Source: Poecilobothrus nobilitatus
Taxonomy: Eukaryota > Arthropoda > Insecta > Diptera > Dolichopodidae
NCBI GenBank assembly: GCA_947095535.1
Contig: OX352774.1
Span: 169,072,200 to 169,136,199, forward strand
DNA: 64,000 bases
Direction: 5' to 3'
Both the position numbers and the translations under genes were made by a program. Positions within the stretch are counted from its first letter, which is position 1; the number at the start of each line of letters is the position of its first letter. Below are positions 32,692-45,795 of the stretch, one piece after another. Below the pieces are notes generated by a model, which ran no database searches, was not told the origin of the DNA, and saw nothing but the letters and a program-made list of their open reading frames with translations.

Positions 32692-35600
32692 CTATGAATA
32701 AAATTTAATTATATTTATGTATACATAGTTAAGACAGAGGATAATGTAATTGTTCTAATGTATGTCCAGCAATGTATTAAAAACACAATCTTGAAATATT
32801 GGTTAAAAATAAAAATTCAATTTGATTAGAATGTGCTTATAGATATATCTAATATTTTTATTCGTAATATAATATGGATATCTATGAGCAATAATTTGTT
32901 AAAAATGGGCAAAAAAAGCAAAAAAAAGGTGCTTGCTCTGAATAAAATAGAAACTCAATGAAAACCAAAGTGGAATGTTTTCAATTTATTTTCTTGTTAC
33001 AAATTGCCATCAAATAAATTTTTCTTGGAAAATGGAAAACCTGAACAGAAAGTCTAAATGGATTCAAAAAATTTCAATTAGGTTTATCGAAACTAATTTT
33101 TTACTTATTTAATTTTTTTTTTTTTGATATTTTCTTCTTGTGCAAAAGTCTGACAGAGCAGTTTTCTTTATTTGTACTTACACAACTAAACATTTGCAAA
33201 GAATGTATAAAACACATCCTTAAGCAATTTATTTTTTTTTTTTTCAAGAGAAAAAATTAAAACGTAAGGAGAAAAAAAAATTATAAATAATGAGAAAATA
33301 TTTGAAAAGGAGTTTTAGAGAGGACTCGAACCAACAGATTTGAAAATTACGAGGGATAATTTAATAATTTTTTATTTATTTTTTTTTTATTATATATATA
33401 TATGTATTTTTATTTTTAAAAAAAAATTTTTTGTATCTTAATCGAATGGTAAATTTATGATGGAAAAATGTTAATAATAATGCTTTTTTTATTATACTAA
33501 GAATATTGAAAAATATATTACTAAGATTCCAAAGTAGTTATTTGTTCCAACATAAGCAGATTTTAATTGGGATTTAAAATAAAAATTTTGCTTATACAAT
33601 ACGTGACTATTATTAAGTACAAGTTCAGATTATAGATTTTTCATAATTATTTTTGTTTATATTGTCAAAAAACTTGTTATAATAGTAAATTTTTTAAAAT
33701 TAAAATTATTTACAACAATTTAAAATTGGAATATTTTTTTTATTGAAAAGATGACGTAAAGGTCAGAAAAATAATGAAAAATGGTTAAAGAAGATAAGTA
33801 TAACGTAATAACAATTTGTAATGATAATTAAAAATTAAATTGAGATTAAATAAAGAATATCTTGCATTAAAAACCCAAGATTAAAAGTAGTCAATTAAAT
33901 TTTATATTATTCTAAACTTTATAAATTAAATTGAGTAAATACAAAAATTAAATAAGATAATTATTAAAAATAAATTTTTAATTTAAAATAATTCTATTTA
34001 TTAAGCTATTAAAGAATTTATTTTATTTAAAATTTATATAATAAATTTTTTTTTCTTCATTGGGTGAGGAGAAAAATTCTGTCATTTCCTGCTGTGTGAA
34101 TTTTTTTTACAATTTTTAACTCACCTAAAGCGAAACTTTTTACAGAAAATAACAACAAAAACAACAATATTTCAATGGAACTTAATTTTAAAGGTTATAT
34201 ATTATATTATAATATGGAATTATATTATACAATATATAACCCCCCGTTTTAATACATGTAAAATACTTATATTTTGAGTATTTATTATTTTTTAATAAAC
34301 ACTCTTTAATTTCATTATTATGTTACCTTAGTGAATTATTAAATGATCATTTATTTACTGTCCATTAAGTTAGAACTTAAAAAAGTATTAATAATTGGAC
34401 GAAGAAAAAAAAAAAGAAAATAATTCAAATACAAAAAAATAAAAAAACATCTAACAATAATATTTCCTTTTAATTTTTCTTATCTCACTTTTCTTATTTT
34501 TAATCTGTTACCATTTTATATATATAGCTAATAAGTCAGTTCAAATATTTATAATCCTTGAAAAATGGTTAATTAGCTGACGTTACTTACAGGCGCTACC
34601 TTACAAACTTACAAACTTACAAAAAAACAAAGCAAAAAAAAAAATAAAATAAAAATGAATCAAAAAACCTAATCGGAAAATAAATCGTTATTTTGTATGA
34701 CAAATTTAAGTACACAAATAAATTAATGTTTAGAATTTTAGACTATACGAACTTAGACATTCATAAATTACTATTCTGTTTGTTCTAAAAGAAAATTTCT
34801 GTTTTATAAAAAGGAGATAGAACGTCACCTTTTTTAATGTTAAATATTTTTTTTTATCTGAATTAAAACTCGACTGAAATTTATCTTATAATTCATATTA
34901 AAAATAAACTATAAACTCCTTTAAGTAAACTTGCAAACAAAAAAAAGACTTCCAAACAATTCAACTTAAATATAGGTAAATAAAAAAAAATTAAAGATTT
35001 CTATATAACGTTATATAATATAAAATACCTATATTCAAAATAAATGTATATGTATATACTAAATCGACTTCTTCATTAAAACATAAGTTATATCCATTTA
35101 AGGATAAGATTATTAAACTTTTAAGCTTTAGGTTATATTAATAAATACTTGAAAAAACGAGAAAAAATTTTAAGTTTTTGTTTTTTTATTCCTCTTTTTT
35201 TTATTCGTACTCAATTCAAGTAACCCTAATGTTCTCATTTTAATCCTTTTTCTATCCTTAATAAATTTATTTGATATTGATGGTAGATATATATATATAT
35301 ATATATAACTTTTATACTATACCATACACTTAACTTTCAACAACTAATATTGCTTTGGTTATAACGTTCTGGTTTGTAAATTCGACCATAACATGAAAAT
35401 AATTTTTTTTTTCATTCCCCTTTCTTCTCTTTAATTATCCTTTTATACATTTTAGAAGCGCCTTAGCTTCGATATTTTCTAGTATACAATATATATGTAC
35501 ATTAATATAGAATAAAAGAATATTTATGTGTATATGACGCATGGATTTCGGATAGATTAGCAAGAATATATTTGAATATATGTATAATTGTGTTTTTTTT

Positions 35601-36518
35601 TTTATATAGGTACGTAAAACTTTATACCTATCTATAATATATTTATGTGTACAAATATATTTTAATACATGAATATGTATATCTATATATATACATATAT
35701 ATTATTCAATTCGAACAAGTTCAAAATTCAAAGTTAGAGTTTGGGTTAAAAATTAAAAGGAGAATAAGAAAAAAAGCATTAAGAACAATTAATATAAAAA
35801 ATTAGGATACAAACCCACAAATAGCTCAGTTTAAAACAAAAATAAAAATATAAAAAAAAAAAACTTTTTTCTAAGTTCCACTCAATGAAGTTTACAAACT
35901 TCTATAAATAATTTACAGTTGGTTGGCGGTAAAAGCATAAAAACAAACTTCACTTAATTATTTAATTTAAAATAAAAAGGGGTATACCTACTATACGCCT
36001 TTTTGGCGAATCTACGAATGTGATTCAGTATAAGTAGTGGATATCACTACTATATTGTAGAATAAAGTATGATTTCTGTTTTTATAAGTATTTATTAAAA
36101 AATAGAAAAAATAAAAATAAATAAAAACAAGTTAAACATAAATTAATAAGAAATTTTTATTGCATATTCACAAAGATATAAACATTTATTTAACGGTAAG
36201 GTATCAATAAATATGTATAAATAAATATCTAAATAGATGATAAAAAAATTATTGTAACTGTATTGTATAGTATGTATGTTAAAACATCTTAAACATAGTG
36301 TAAGTATAGGTCTGATCCAGTTTTATTAACTCATTATAATTTTTTTAGTTTTTGTGCTACAAACAATACAGGTATACAAAAAATTTATATTTAATATTTT
36401 TTAGTTATAGTATTAAAAGCCTTTAAATTGATTTTAATTATGGCATTTTTAGTACTTTTAGTACTTTTCTAGTTTATTAGACGTAAATTTTTAAATTAAA
36501 GGTCAAAAGTATTTTTTC
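32692..36518. other. AT-rich intron or flank of the ADAMTS-like gene
   Basis: Expected to be the intron upstream of exon 31520-32691. It contains long A and T runs and an AT microsatellite at about 35286-35307. I searched for cysteine-rich minus-strand exons and saw none. Confidence 0.5.
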
Positions 36519-36780
36519 ATACCCGAATGAACATATTTCAAAAGTATAATAAATTTCCAATAACGTTTGTGACATTTAAGGAAGACGGGTTTGATATGAT
36601 AAAGTATATATTATATTCTTGTTCAGAATCGCATTCTGATCAATTTTATCGTGTACGCCTGCCCGCCAGTCCGTCCGTCCGCACGATAAATCGAAAAATA
36701 ATGGAACCAAGATTCTGAAGATAGGTTCTGCAAGAAAAAATCGCCAAATAAAAATGAATAACACCCAAAAAATAGGGAAT
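36519..36780 (+). repeat. Family 3 repeat
   Basis: ATACCCGAATGAACATATTT, TATAATAAATTTCCAATAAC, then GTCCGTCCGTCCGCACGATA and CGAAAAATAATGGAACCAAG. The 63-codon ORFs on both strands are repeat shadows. Confidence 0.7.
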
Positions 36781-37059
36781 TATTTCATTATGAAATAATA
36801 CCGCAAATTTAAAATTAATTATTTCCGTAATAAAGTGAAATTTAAAATGAAATAATCTCCCAAATTCTTTTAAAGTGTTATCTACTAAGAAAACTTAAAT
36901 AACATATATTAATAAAGGGATAACTACAACTGCCGAAACAACAAAATCACGAAAATCGAAATTCCGAAATCAAAATTCAAAATCTCCCGAAATTTCGAAA
37001 TCGCGAATTACAAAATTTCGAATTTGAAAATCCTGACAAAATATTAGAAAAAAAGGAGT
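36781..37059. other. AT-rich sequence with CGAAATTTCG-like words
   Basis: Several overlapping CGAAAT/ATTTCG words occur at 36935-37025, giving a locally self-complementary stretch. No gene is seen. Confidence 0.4.
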
Positions 37060-37340
37060 TATAAATGGATATGTACATGTATATTTGTATATATAATATT
37101 TTTATGGGAGATTCTGAATTATTACCTTTCTTTGATGTTGCAATATACAACAAAATTTAAAATGTTGAAATTTAATGTTTTTTTTATAGAGTAGTTAGTA
37201 TAAATTTAAAAAAAAAATTTTTGTATACATTTTAGAATTTTTGGATACAAACTAATTAGGAAGGATTTTAGAATTGATTACAAAATCAGGGATTCACTAA
37301 TTAGTTTAGCAGGAGTTTGCGGGCGGTAGCTCCTACTATT
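37060..37340 (+). repeat. Family 4 fragment
   Basis: GGGAGATTCTGAATTATT and GGATTTTAGAATTGATTACA match the minisatellite units. GGAGTTTGCGGGCGGTAGC is the counterpart of the GC-rich block at 27654-27673. Confidence 0.6.
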
Positions 37341-37479
37341 TAAAATCATTTAATGTTGAAATATGTACATATATTAAATGCGAGATTATTTTTGGAACAA
37401 ATATTTAGGGGGTTATTTAATTTTTTTTTTGGGGATTATTTCTTGCAATAGCCTGGAAGCCAAAATTTTTACCATTCCA

Positions 37480-37930
37480 TCTTTATAAATTGTTAGTTTC
37501 ATTATTTTGAGAATTGAGCAAGTTTAGCCTACGTGATGGAGTAGCTAACATGAAGTGAAGTTTAGTTGCTCTAGCCCAACAGGTTTAAGAATAAATAATA
37601 TTTTAGCACTTATAATTAAGTTAGACTTCTGAAATTTTGTAAAAAATTATCAAGTTTTATGGCAATAACTTCTGTAAAATTTGACTCGCATGATAACTCA
37701 AAAAATAATGAAGCTAGGATTTTGAAATTTTTATTATTTCATCTTTGTAAAATTGTTAAATTTGCTATTTAAATTCAAAAATTCGGACTGTGCATTGGAA
37801 TAGCTATCATACAACTCGAAAATAAACATAAATATATCTCGATACTTAATTATGCTAGATATCTCAAATTAATTTTGTCAAAAATTAATAAATGTTATGG
37901 TTACAGTATATGTATATTATGTTGTTACGG
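37480..37930 (+). repeat. Family 3 fragment
   Basis: CAAGTTTTATGGCAATAACT, CTCAAAAAATAATGAAGCTA and ATATATCTCGATACTTAATT recur at 38700-39290. Confidence 0.6.
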
Positions 37931-38589
37931 GAATTCGAAAGTTGACATAGTCCACTTTATTCCTCCTCATTTAATATATTTACAAAAATAAGAAAGAAAA
38001 AAAAACAAACCCAAATGATATATTTTACGAGAGATCCTTTTGTTGGCTAGAACAATCACATCAAACTTAATTTTAATTTTTTTTGAATTGTTTTTTTCAT
38101 GTTTGTATTTGTAATAAACCTGAAATATTTTTTCAAGTTGTTGTTTAATTTATTTACCAATACAGTTAAACTTTAAATAAAATAAGAAAAAAAAAACAAA
38201 AGCAACATTTTAAAGTCCTGCAGGACTGGAAACTATTTAAAAATTCCATTAGAAAAAATTGCTTTTTTTTAATTTTTATTTTTTAGTTTTCTATTCATTT
38301 TTACTCTTTTGAACATTTCAAAGAGATTAAAAAAATTTTTTTTGTAGTTTCACTTCGTTCGTCAGTCATTGTGTTCATAAAACTTCTAGATTTTTACGAT
38401 AGAAAACGATGGAATTTTACTAAAGATCTTCATAAAATCTTCATTGAAAAAAATAAGTTTTGTTCAAATTTCTTACTTTTTTGTATTTTAGCTTAGCAAA
38501 CTCGTATAGCTAGATCCATTTAAAGTGGTAATAAGACTTAGATTAAAATTGTTTTAAATATTATTTTCCTAAACATATTACACTCAAAT

Positions 38590-39340
38590 AAATTTAGTTC
38601 AAGACTATAATAAATTTGCAATTACGTTTGTGATACAATAAAGGAGCCAAACAAGATATGACAAAGTATAAACATTTTTACCAGAATCTGAGTCAATTTA
38701 GTTATGTACGTCCATCACTCCGCACGATAACTCAAAAAATAAAGAAGCTAAAGATTCTGAAATTTCACTTTTGCAAAATTGTTAGTTTTGCGGCTGGTTC
38801 GAGTAGGTGTCATTCAACTTCTTTATTTATAAGAAAATAATTCAGTATCTACTAAAGATACCTAAGAACCTTTGTGAAAAGATACCTAGTAACCTTTGTG
38901 AAAAGAAGTCAAGTTTCATGCCAACAACTTTTCTAAAATTTGATTACTCTAGAGAGCAACAGGTACTGGTGGTTGTCATACAAAATCTTTTTTATTATAA
39001 TCTATATCCTTTTATTTTGGTACCTGTAAAAGGTAAACATCTGAAAATTTTTCCTAACTTAATTTACAAGTTTTATAGTAATAACTTCTACGAAGTATGA
39101 AGCCGTATAGTTTCACGTAGCTTGCATATTTTGAAACTTAATTAAGCTACAGATCTAAAATCTTGTATGTCCGTCATCAAGTTTTATGGCAATAACTTCT
39201 ATTAAATTTGATTAGTGCAGGGCACAGTTTCGAATAGCTCTGATACAACTTTACATAAATATATCTCGGCACTTAATTAAATCAAATGTATGAAATTTTG
39301 TAAAAATGATAATTATATTATGTTCATGTACTAGAGTTGA
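38590..39340 (+). repeat. Family 3 repeat, longest copy
   Basis: TTCAAGACTATAATAAATTT, GTACGTCCATCACTCCGCAC, then CTCAAAAAATAAAGAAGC and CGAGTAGGTGTCATTCAAC. Farther on, GCAATAACTTCTATTAAATT and ATATATCTCGGCACTTAATT. Inside, ACCTAAGAACCTTTGTGAAAA and ACCTAGTAACCTTTGTGAAAA are adjacent tandem copies. ORFs of 60 and 97 codons are shadows. Confidence 0.65.
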
Positions 39341-40130
39341 TTCTAGGTCTACTCTAAATTCTTTCTGCTTTTTTAACTAAAATATAATATAAATATTTTT
39401 AAATTAGCGTCTTTTAAAATACTTTATTTTATATTGTACTTTATATAAAAAAAAATTTTTTACTAAATTAAACAAAAAAAAAACTTATGCATATACATAC
39501 TTATTTCTTTTTTAAAATGCAATTTTTAAATTTTCTATGTTTTCCACAGAGGGGAATTTAAAATTAAAAGAAAAAAATGAAAACATGATTTAAAGGCAGT
39601 CTGGGTATAGTTTTTGTATATATAATATTGTTATATATGTATATTTATATATGATTTGTATATAAAGTTACTCCAAATATTTATGACTTTTTTGATTAAA
39701 ATAAAACAATGAATAACATAATATTTATACTTCTATATAATTAGATTGACATTGATTTATCTTTGAAATAGCGTAATGAATGATCTAGTAAAAATTTATA
39801 ATAATATAAAAAAAAAATGATTAAACCTTTATACGAGAATTGCCAATATTATTCCCATCGGATATATAAAATTAAAATTAATTAAATACTAATTTTTAGA
39901 TCAGATGACGCATTTGTACTGGTATCTTTGATCTTTATAAATAAAAATATGGATATTGAAATTTTACTGACAAATACGTACGTAATGGAAACAAACTTTT
40001 TCCAATTCAATATTTCTAAATTGATGATATATAATTATTTAGTTTTCTATTAGTTTTACTAGGCTTTGTAAACTAGTTCTACAATTTAAAAAATTTGAAT
40101 TAATTCGTTTCGATTGCAGTAGATATAATA
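39341..40130. other. AT-rich spacer
   Basis: No gene or repeat recognised. Confidence 0.4.
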
Positions 40131-41799
40131 CTAGCTGTACCCGGTTTGCGTTCCACTTTGCTATAGCCTAATTTGAAATAGTATAGTTTTTAAAGACACA
40201 TTTAATCTAATTAATTCACTTTAAGAAAAAAATTAATATTTGTACAATACAATGTGTGTAAATTTCTTTAAATTTAATATTTGAATACAAAGAATTATTT
40301 AGAAATTTTTGTTAATTAATTATTTTTTCTATATTCTTTCATTAATATTTGAGTTTATTGTAACGCTTGTTGGGTATAGAATATTTTTGGTTTTATTATT
40401 TGGAGTATAAAATTATAAATTATCTAGAATTCCAACTCTTGGAAGTGAAACATATAATTGACCATGTGCAAAGCTATGATTTTCCAAATTTAATCCAGCT
40501 ACACTCAATGATTGACCTTGTGATTTATTTATTGTTATAGCAAAAGCAAGACATAATGGAAATTGAAGCCTTTTGAAAGTTTTAAATTGAAATGGCATGT
40601 CATTTGGAATTATTGGGATACTTAGAATCAAAAAGGCTTCTCCTTTGCTGTTTCTGGTAATTATTGTGGTATCAATTAGATTTTTACACAAATTCTTGTT
40701 CCGTTACACAATCTCTGTGCATCGCGTTGAACCTACTTTCAACTGTAACATATGTATATGGTGGCATTCCTGGTGGTTCTAATGAAATAAGAAATTCTAC
40801 GGGATAAATGACAACTTGTTCTTCATCGATTTAATAGATTTATATTTCTTTATGTCATCTGAAATTTGTAACTGAATTTGATGACTTATTTTGTTGACAT
40901 CGTATTTTTTGCATTTGTTGCAGTTAATAGTGACTTTGAATTTGTTGCAGTGACTCGTTCACACAAACCAATTGAGTTTTTGTAATTAATTGAGATGTTT
41001 GGAAATACTTTGTTTAGTAAATCATTTATTGTTGGTAATAAATGACAAAAGTTTGGGAGAACTGAAATTTCGTTTATATCAACGTCAACTGGAATTTTTC
41101 CTTCTCCAACACTTGTTTAGAAAAGATTTGTGCGGTATTATTTTGCAATAAATGTACTTACATATTTGTTGACAACGATAACTTTTTAATGTGTAACCAA
41201 ATTTAATGTGTTGTACAACTTTCAAACAATTTTAAAAATTTAAATAATAATTAAACAAAAATATTATTTGTGTGGCAGCACTATTTAAGTAAAATTATTA
41301 AATAAAATTATAAAAACCTTTGGTTTTTAAAATAATCCTACTGAGTGCTTGAAGTGGTACGGCAGCAACCTGAACCACCCAAAATTTGGAAAAACGATAA
41401 AATACGTGTTTGATCATTTTTGAGAGTATTTTCGTTTCAATTTTTAGGTCCGTAACATCTTTGGTTTTTGTAATAAACCTACTGGGTGCTGGGTGTTGTA
41501 TGGGAGTTACCTGAACCACTCAGAATTTTGGCAAACGGTAAAATACGTGTTTGTTAATATTCTATTATTTGCTTATAAATTTCCAGTCGATAATACCTTT
41601 GGTTTTTGAAATATTCCTGATGGGAGCTAAAAGTTGTATGGTAGATGCCCGAAACCGCCAGCATTTAAAAAAAACTATAACATTCTGCTTATTTCAATAG
41701 TGCACACTGAAAATTTAATAGAAATCGATCGAGTAGTTTTCTAGTTCATAAATAACATATACAGACAGACATTGTCAGTTCTTTATATACATATAGAGA
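40131..41799 (-). mobile_element. Helitron with near-canonical ends and a helicase relic
   Basis: On the minus strand it begins TCTCTATATGTATATAAAG, preceded by host A, and ends GGGTACAGCTAG, followed by host T. This is the expected A/T insertion with a TC start and a CTAG end. It is 1669 bp long. The first part holds three tandem-like blocks of about 138 bp (41319-41660, each with CTTTGGTTTTTnAAATAnnCCT). The second part holds the C-terminal half of a Rep-helicase reading frame. Rep and the helicase N-terminus are missing, so it cannot move by itself. The smaller element at 6375-6750 has the same end types. Confidence 0.8.
40413..41110 (-). pseudogene. Helitron helicase (Pif1-like), C-terminal pseudogene
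   Basis: Read on the minus strand the pieces follow the end of Helitron helicases in order: GEGKIPVDVDINEISVLPNF, LLNKVFPNISINYKN, EPPGMPPYTYVTVES, CNGTRI, then KNLIDTTIITRNSKGEAFLI. RLQFPLCLAFAITINKSQGQ follows, and LSVAGLNLENHSFAHGQLYV ends it with SLPRVG (usually CSRVG). In live elements this SF1 helicase unwinds donor DNA during rolling-circle transposition. Stops near 40830-40850 and a frameshift near 40690 break it. The motif carrying AFA.TINKSQGQ (helicase motif V/VI region) is intact. It is not a host PIF1 gene, because it sits wholly inside Helitron ends. Confidence 0.85.
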
Positions 41800-42109
41800 T
41801 TAGGTAGAAATTAAACTACAGAAGGCAATAAAACTTTAAAACTCCAAAAATTTAAATTTTAACAATTCAACATTTTTAAATTTTTAATAAAATTTTTAAA
41901 AATCTGTAAAATTCCTAATTAAAATTATTTTAAGTTTAACGTGGTATTGTCTTTCGAAATTTTTATTTAATACCTATATTAAATAAAATTTTTCACATCT
42001 GCAATTCAGTCAAAACTTTTCAGAGATCTCTACTTTAAAATGTCTTAATTTATTTATGTTACTTATTTGATTCTCTTTTGGAAATATTTCACTTAAATAG
42101 AAAGTTTTT

Positions 42110-43130
42110 ATACCCGTACGATAAGTATCGGGTATAATAAAATTACTCCTCCGTTTATAACACTTCGAAATAAGTGAGCTAGATAAACCTTTAGTGGTAT
42201 GGATTGGATCAGAATCAAATTCTGACTCGATTAAGCTTTGTCCGTTCGTCCGTAAGCACGCCAACTCAAAAACTAAGAAAGCTAAATTATTGAAATTAAC
42301 ACAAAATATTTTTGAACAATTAGGTTCTCTATTATTTTTGGTTAAGATCCAAAACTTCGGGTAACTCTTAAACAACTAACTTTTTGATCTCCACATTTTT
42401 CATACAAATTTTTCATCGTTACATCGTTTGAAGTAGAGCCATGCAATTTTAATTACGGACAAATTTCCTAAAAAAATTAGTATTATGGAAAAACTTTTTC
42501 TGTAGCTCGACCCGTTACGGAGTTCGTGGGGGATTCGATAGTTCGAAAAACCTCTATATTTAAATTGTTATAACACAAGTTCTATAGATTATATCTTTAA
42601 TCTGAATGTGCTAAACAATAGCTGCAGTTATGAGCTTTACTAATATGTATATAATAAAAATATACTTATGCTATACGGTGTCTTAATTATCGTTATGCGA
42701 AACTAAATTATTGTAAAATTCTTTAACCCTTCCTTGAAATTGACAGAAAAGAATGACAGAAGTTAGATCTTTGAAAATAAGTATGAGTCATTTCAGAAAA
42801 TATTTTTCTATCGCCGCCCGTTAAGAAGCTGTAAGGCATCAAAAACTGAAAATTGCCTATTTTAAACATCTGTAACTTGAACACCTTTTTAAATTTTTTG
42901 AGGATGAGGATTGTTGAGGATGTTAGGATGCGTAGTGCAAAAAAAATTAAATAAATAAAAAACATTACGATTGTTTGAATAATTTATATTTATATGATAT
43001 TGGTATTACATATCTACTTATATATCATGTTTATTTACAGTATTTTCGTATATGTCACTGATGAATGAATAATGTATAAAAGAATATTGATATATATACA
43101 CATACATATATATAGCGACGTATATACGTG
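42110..43130 (-). repeat. Family 1 repeat, left part of an interrupted copy
   Basis: Begins ATACCCGTACGATAAGTATC and follows the family order through TCCGTTTATAACACTTCG, GTCCGTTCGTCCGTAAGC and CCGTTAAGAAGCTGTAAGG to the AT-rich block. The rest of the copy resumes at 44690 after an inserted element. ORFs at 42010-42965 are shadows. Confidence 0.8.
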
Positions 43131-43263
43131 TGTTGTTGTTTTCATAAGAACTTAAAATTTTTAAAGAAATAAATGAAAAGTATGTATGGCGATTTATAAT
43201 AATACATAAACAAATATGAATCATATGCATATTAATATATACATATTTGTTTTTTTGTAGTAA

Positions 43264-44686
43264 CCCAGTCGGGATTTTAACAACTAGTTACCTAAAATAC
43301 TAGTTCTAGAAGTAGTTACTGGCAACTAGTAACAGAACTAATGAACGAATCATTTTAAATTGTTATATATTTTGTCAATTAAGAACTAGTTCATTTTAGA
43401 TTACATTTCTTAAAAAGATAATGGGTTATGTGTATTGATTACCTACTAGATTACATATCACAGTAAAAAAAACTAATTCCTTGCACGATTACATTTTTGA
43501 AAAAGTAATGTTGCAGGTAATGCATAAATATTATTATGCTAATTTCTGTTTTTGTTCGTTTTATTAATAATTGAATTGTGTGTATCTACAAATAATATTT
43601 TGTAGGCGCCACAAATCCTTTGTTGTCTAGCGGTGCGATTTAATTTTGAATTTTGCCAGTTTAAAAGTTTTGCTTGAATAGGGAATAGTGAACCAGTGTG
43701 GCGATAGCGGTGAATGTTCACAAAGCATTTTGAGCATTCGCCGTTCAAAAAATTTTATAAAAATAGAAGTAAGTATTTTAGTTAATTACCATTATATACT
43801 TATAAAAATTAACTATAAACTATTTTTAGAATAAAGAGTCAACTGATGAAATTCCGCCGAGTGCGACTCTAAAAAAAAAAGGAGATATAGGTAAAACCAT
43901 TTATTATTTTAAAATTTCATTTGCATTTTTTTTTTTTTTTTAGGAAAAAGAAGCATGGAAAAACAGGAAGGCGGAATTAAATTATATTTATTATTTAAGT
44001 TAGTTAGTAATTTAAGTTATAGTTTAAGTTAGTTAGAAATTTTAAAAAATAAAGTATACTATAAAATTATGTAAATGTTTTTTATTATAAATTAAATTCA
44101 TTAGATTATTAAATTCATTCATTGAAATTATTCAACAAAAAAATTGACTTAAAAAAAAACTTATTGACTCATTTAAAGCCTTTTGAAGGAATGTATTAAA
44201 TTAGAAATTAGAATACAGTATTTAAATACATTTGATAATTTCTATAAAGGAATATATTTGTGCAGATGTCTAGTACATACCTAATATTTTATCTGCTAAA
44301 ACTATTTGAAAATTGAATTATTTTCAAATATATTCACAACTAATTCCTTCTCACCAGTTAAGTAACTAGTTGTCAGTAATGAGTACGATAAATACTTACT
44401 TTACTCTAGTTCTGTAACTAATTCTAGGTAATGTGTTCAGCGACCAATTCTTTCTCACCAGTTAAGTAACTAGTTGTCAGTAATGAGTACGATAACTACT
44501 TACTTTACTCTAGTTCAGTAACTAGTTCTAGGTAATGCTGCACGGAGGTGATTGATTACCGCCAATGACATCGTATGTTAAATGTAATGCTAAATTGACA
44601 TTATGGGTAATGCGTTAGGTAATGGATTAATTATTACCTGTAATCAGTTCTTTAAGTAGTGCGGAACTGGTCCGATTTTCTACTGG
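43264..44686. mobile_element. TIR element nested in a family 1 copy, with possible spliced mini-gene
   Basis: The ends CCCAGTCGGGATTTT and the complement of TCCGATTTTCTACTGGG share an inverted CCCAGT core. CTAGTTAC-type words abound near both ends. The right side contains a tandem duplication of about 110 bp (44338-44430 and 44447-44537, each with CACCAGTTAAGTAACTAG). In the middle (43770-44060) are splice-like signals and an AATAAA. It splits a family 1 copy (42110-45008). No transposase is recognised, and clear target duplications are not seen. Confidence 0.55.
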
Positions 44687-44689
44687 GAA

Positions 44690-45008
44690 GTTTAGTATAA
44701 ATTAATATACATATGTACATTTACCGCTTAGTATTAAATAGTACTAGGTATGTCATATATTTGGAAAAGTTTTGGATTGATAATCGTTAGGTGGAAGGTT
44801 AGAATTTTTGAAGAATGTATTTAAACATATATTTTGAATATATGTATGTACAAACCATAGTTCTAGAAATTCTAAAATTCACTCAAATTATTTTAAAATA
44901 CTGAAAAGTTAAAATAATAATATTATAAGCAGAGTGACTCACTATAAACATACTAAAAGGTTCGTACGGGTATCTAAGAGTTGTCAAAGGCAACTCTGCT
45001 TTTCCTCG
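44690..45008 (-). repeat. Family 1 repeat, right part of an interrupted copy
   Basis: TTTACCGCTTAGTATTAAAT, GTTTTGGATTGATAATCGTT, TTCGTACGGGTATCTAAGAG, ending at CCTCG. It completes the copy that begins at 42110. Confidence 0.8.
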
Positions 45009-45572
45009 TTTAAAAAAAAAAAATTGGAAAATAAATGATGTCAATTTGATTTGAAGAATTCAAAGAATTATTTTGGCTTTTTTTTTTTTAAATTCACTTA
45101 AATAGTCACTTAAGTGAATGTACCAAGAAAAATTAACTGGAAAATAAATAAAAAGTGAAAATAAAATAATTGAAAATACGAAATTCCATATAATATTAGG
45201 AAATCTATTTTTACCGACATATATGAATGTACTTATAAGGGAGGTATTGTTTTCATATCAAAAATTTGTATCAGATTTTTGCAAATATGCATTACTACGT
45301 TGCGTAGAAGCCATAGAAGCGTTGCGTAGGAAAATATTTTTAGCGTTTCACAATATGTGTGTGTGTGTATAAGTCTGTGGGTACTTGTACAACTTAAAAC
45401 AACTCAGTGGAATTTTTTGAAATTTTACATTTAAGGTTTTGAAGTAAAATCTCGTATTGATAAGCTATTGGAACAAATCGGACAACCTTAAGTGGTAGTT
45501 TACTGGTGTACTTTTTAAGTTTTTTTCGAATATTTCACAACAGAAAAATATTATGAGAAAAATTATTATGAA
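45009..45572. other. AT-rich spacer
   Basis: No gene. GTTGCGTAG occurs twice at 45299-45340 (ACGTTGCGTAGAAGCC, AGCGTTGCGTAGG). Confidence 0.4.
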
Positions 45573-45795
45573 CGAGGAAGAATACAGTTGCCCTTGTCAA
45601 CCTTTAAATACTCGTACGAACCTTTTATAAATAAGTTTATTAAACATATTATTTAACATTTATGAAAAATAAAAGAAATATTCATACACAACCAAAGTTA
45701 GTCTCCCCCAACAAAAATTGGAAAATATCACTTATCCAAAACTCTACCAACTTTACTACAAAACCATTTAATACTAAGCGCTAAGCTTGTATTTT
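45573..45795 (+). repeat. Family 1 fragment, diverged
   Basis: CGAGGAAGAATACAGTTGCC to ATTTAATACTAAGCGCTAAG, matching the left 250 bp of 2821-4277 with many changes. Confidence 0.7.

Noticed and set aside
36527..36764. Overlapping ORFs on both strands
   Set aside because: Both are in a family 3 repeat with a GTCC tract; not coding.
40413..40691. Possible host PIF1 helicase exon
   Set aside because: It sits inside Helitron termini and has the Helitron-specific HGQLYVxxxRVG ending.
42010..43230. Three minus-strand ORFs of 70-121 codons
   Set aside because: The first two follow family 1 repeat sequence and differ between copies by frameshifts; the third lies in the AT-rich block at the copy's end.
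43539..43748. 69-codon minus-strand ORF with C..C and H spacing
   Set aside because: One CxxC and scattered histidines do not make a known zinc finger; it is inside the nested TIR element.
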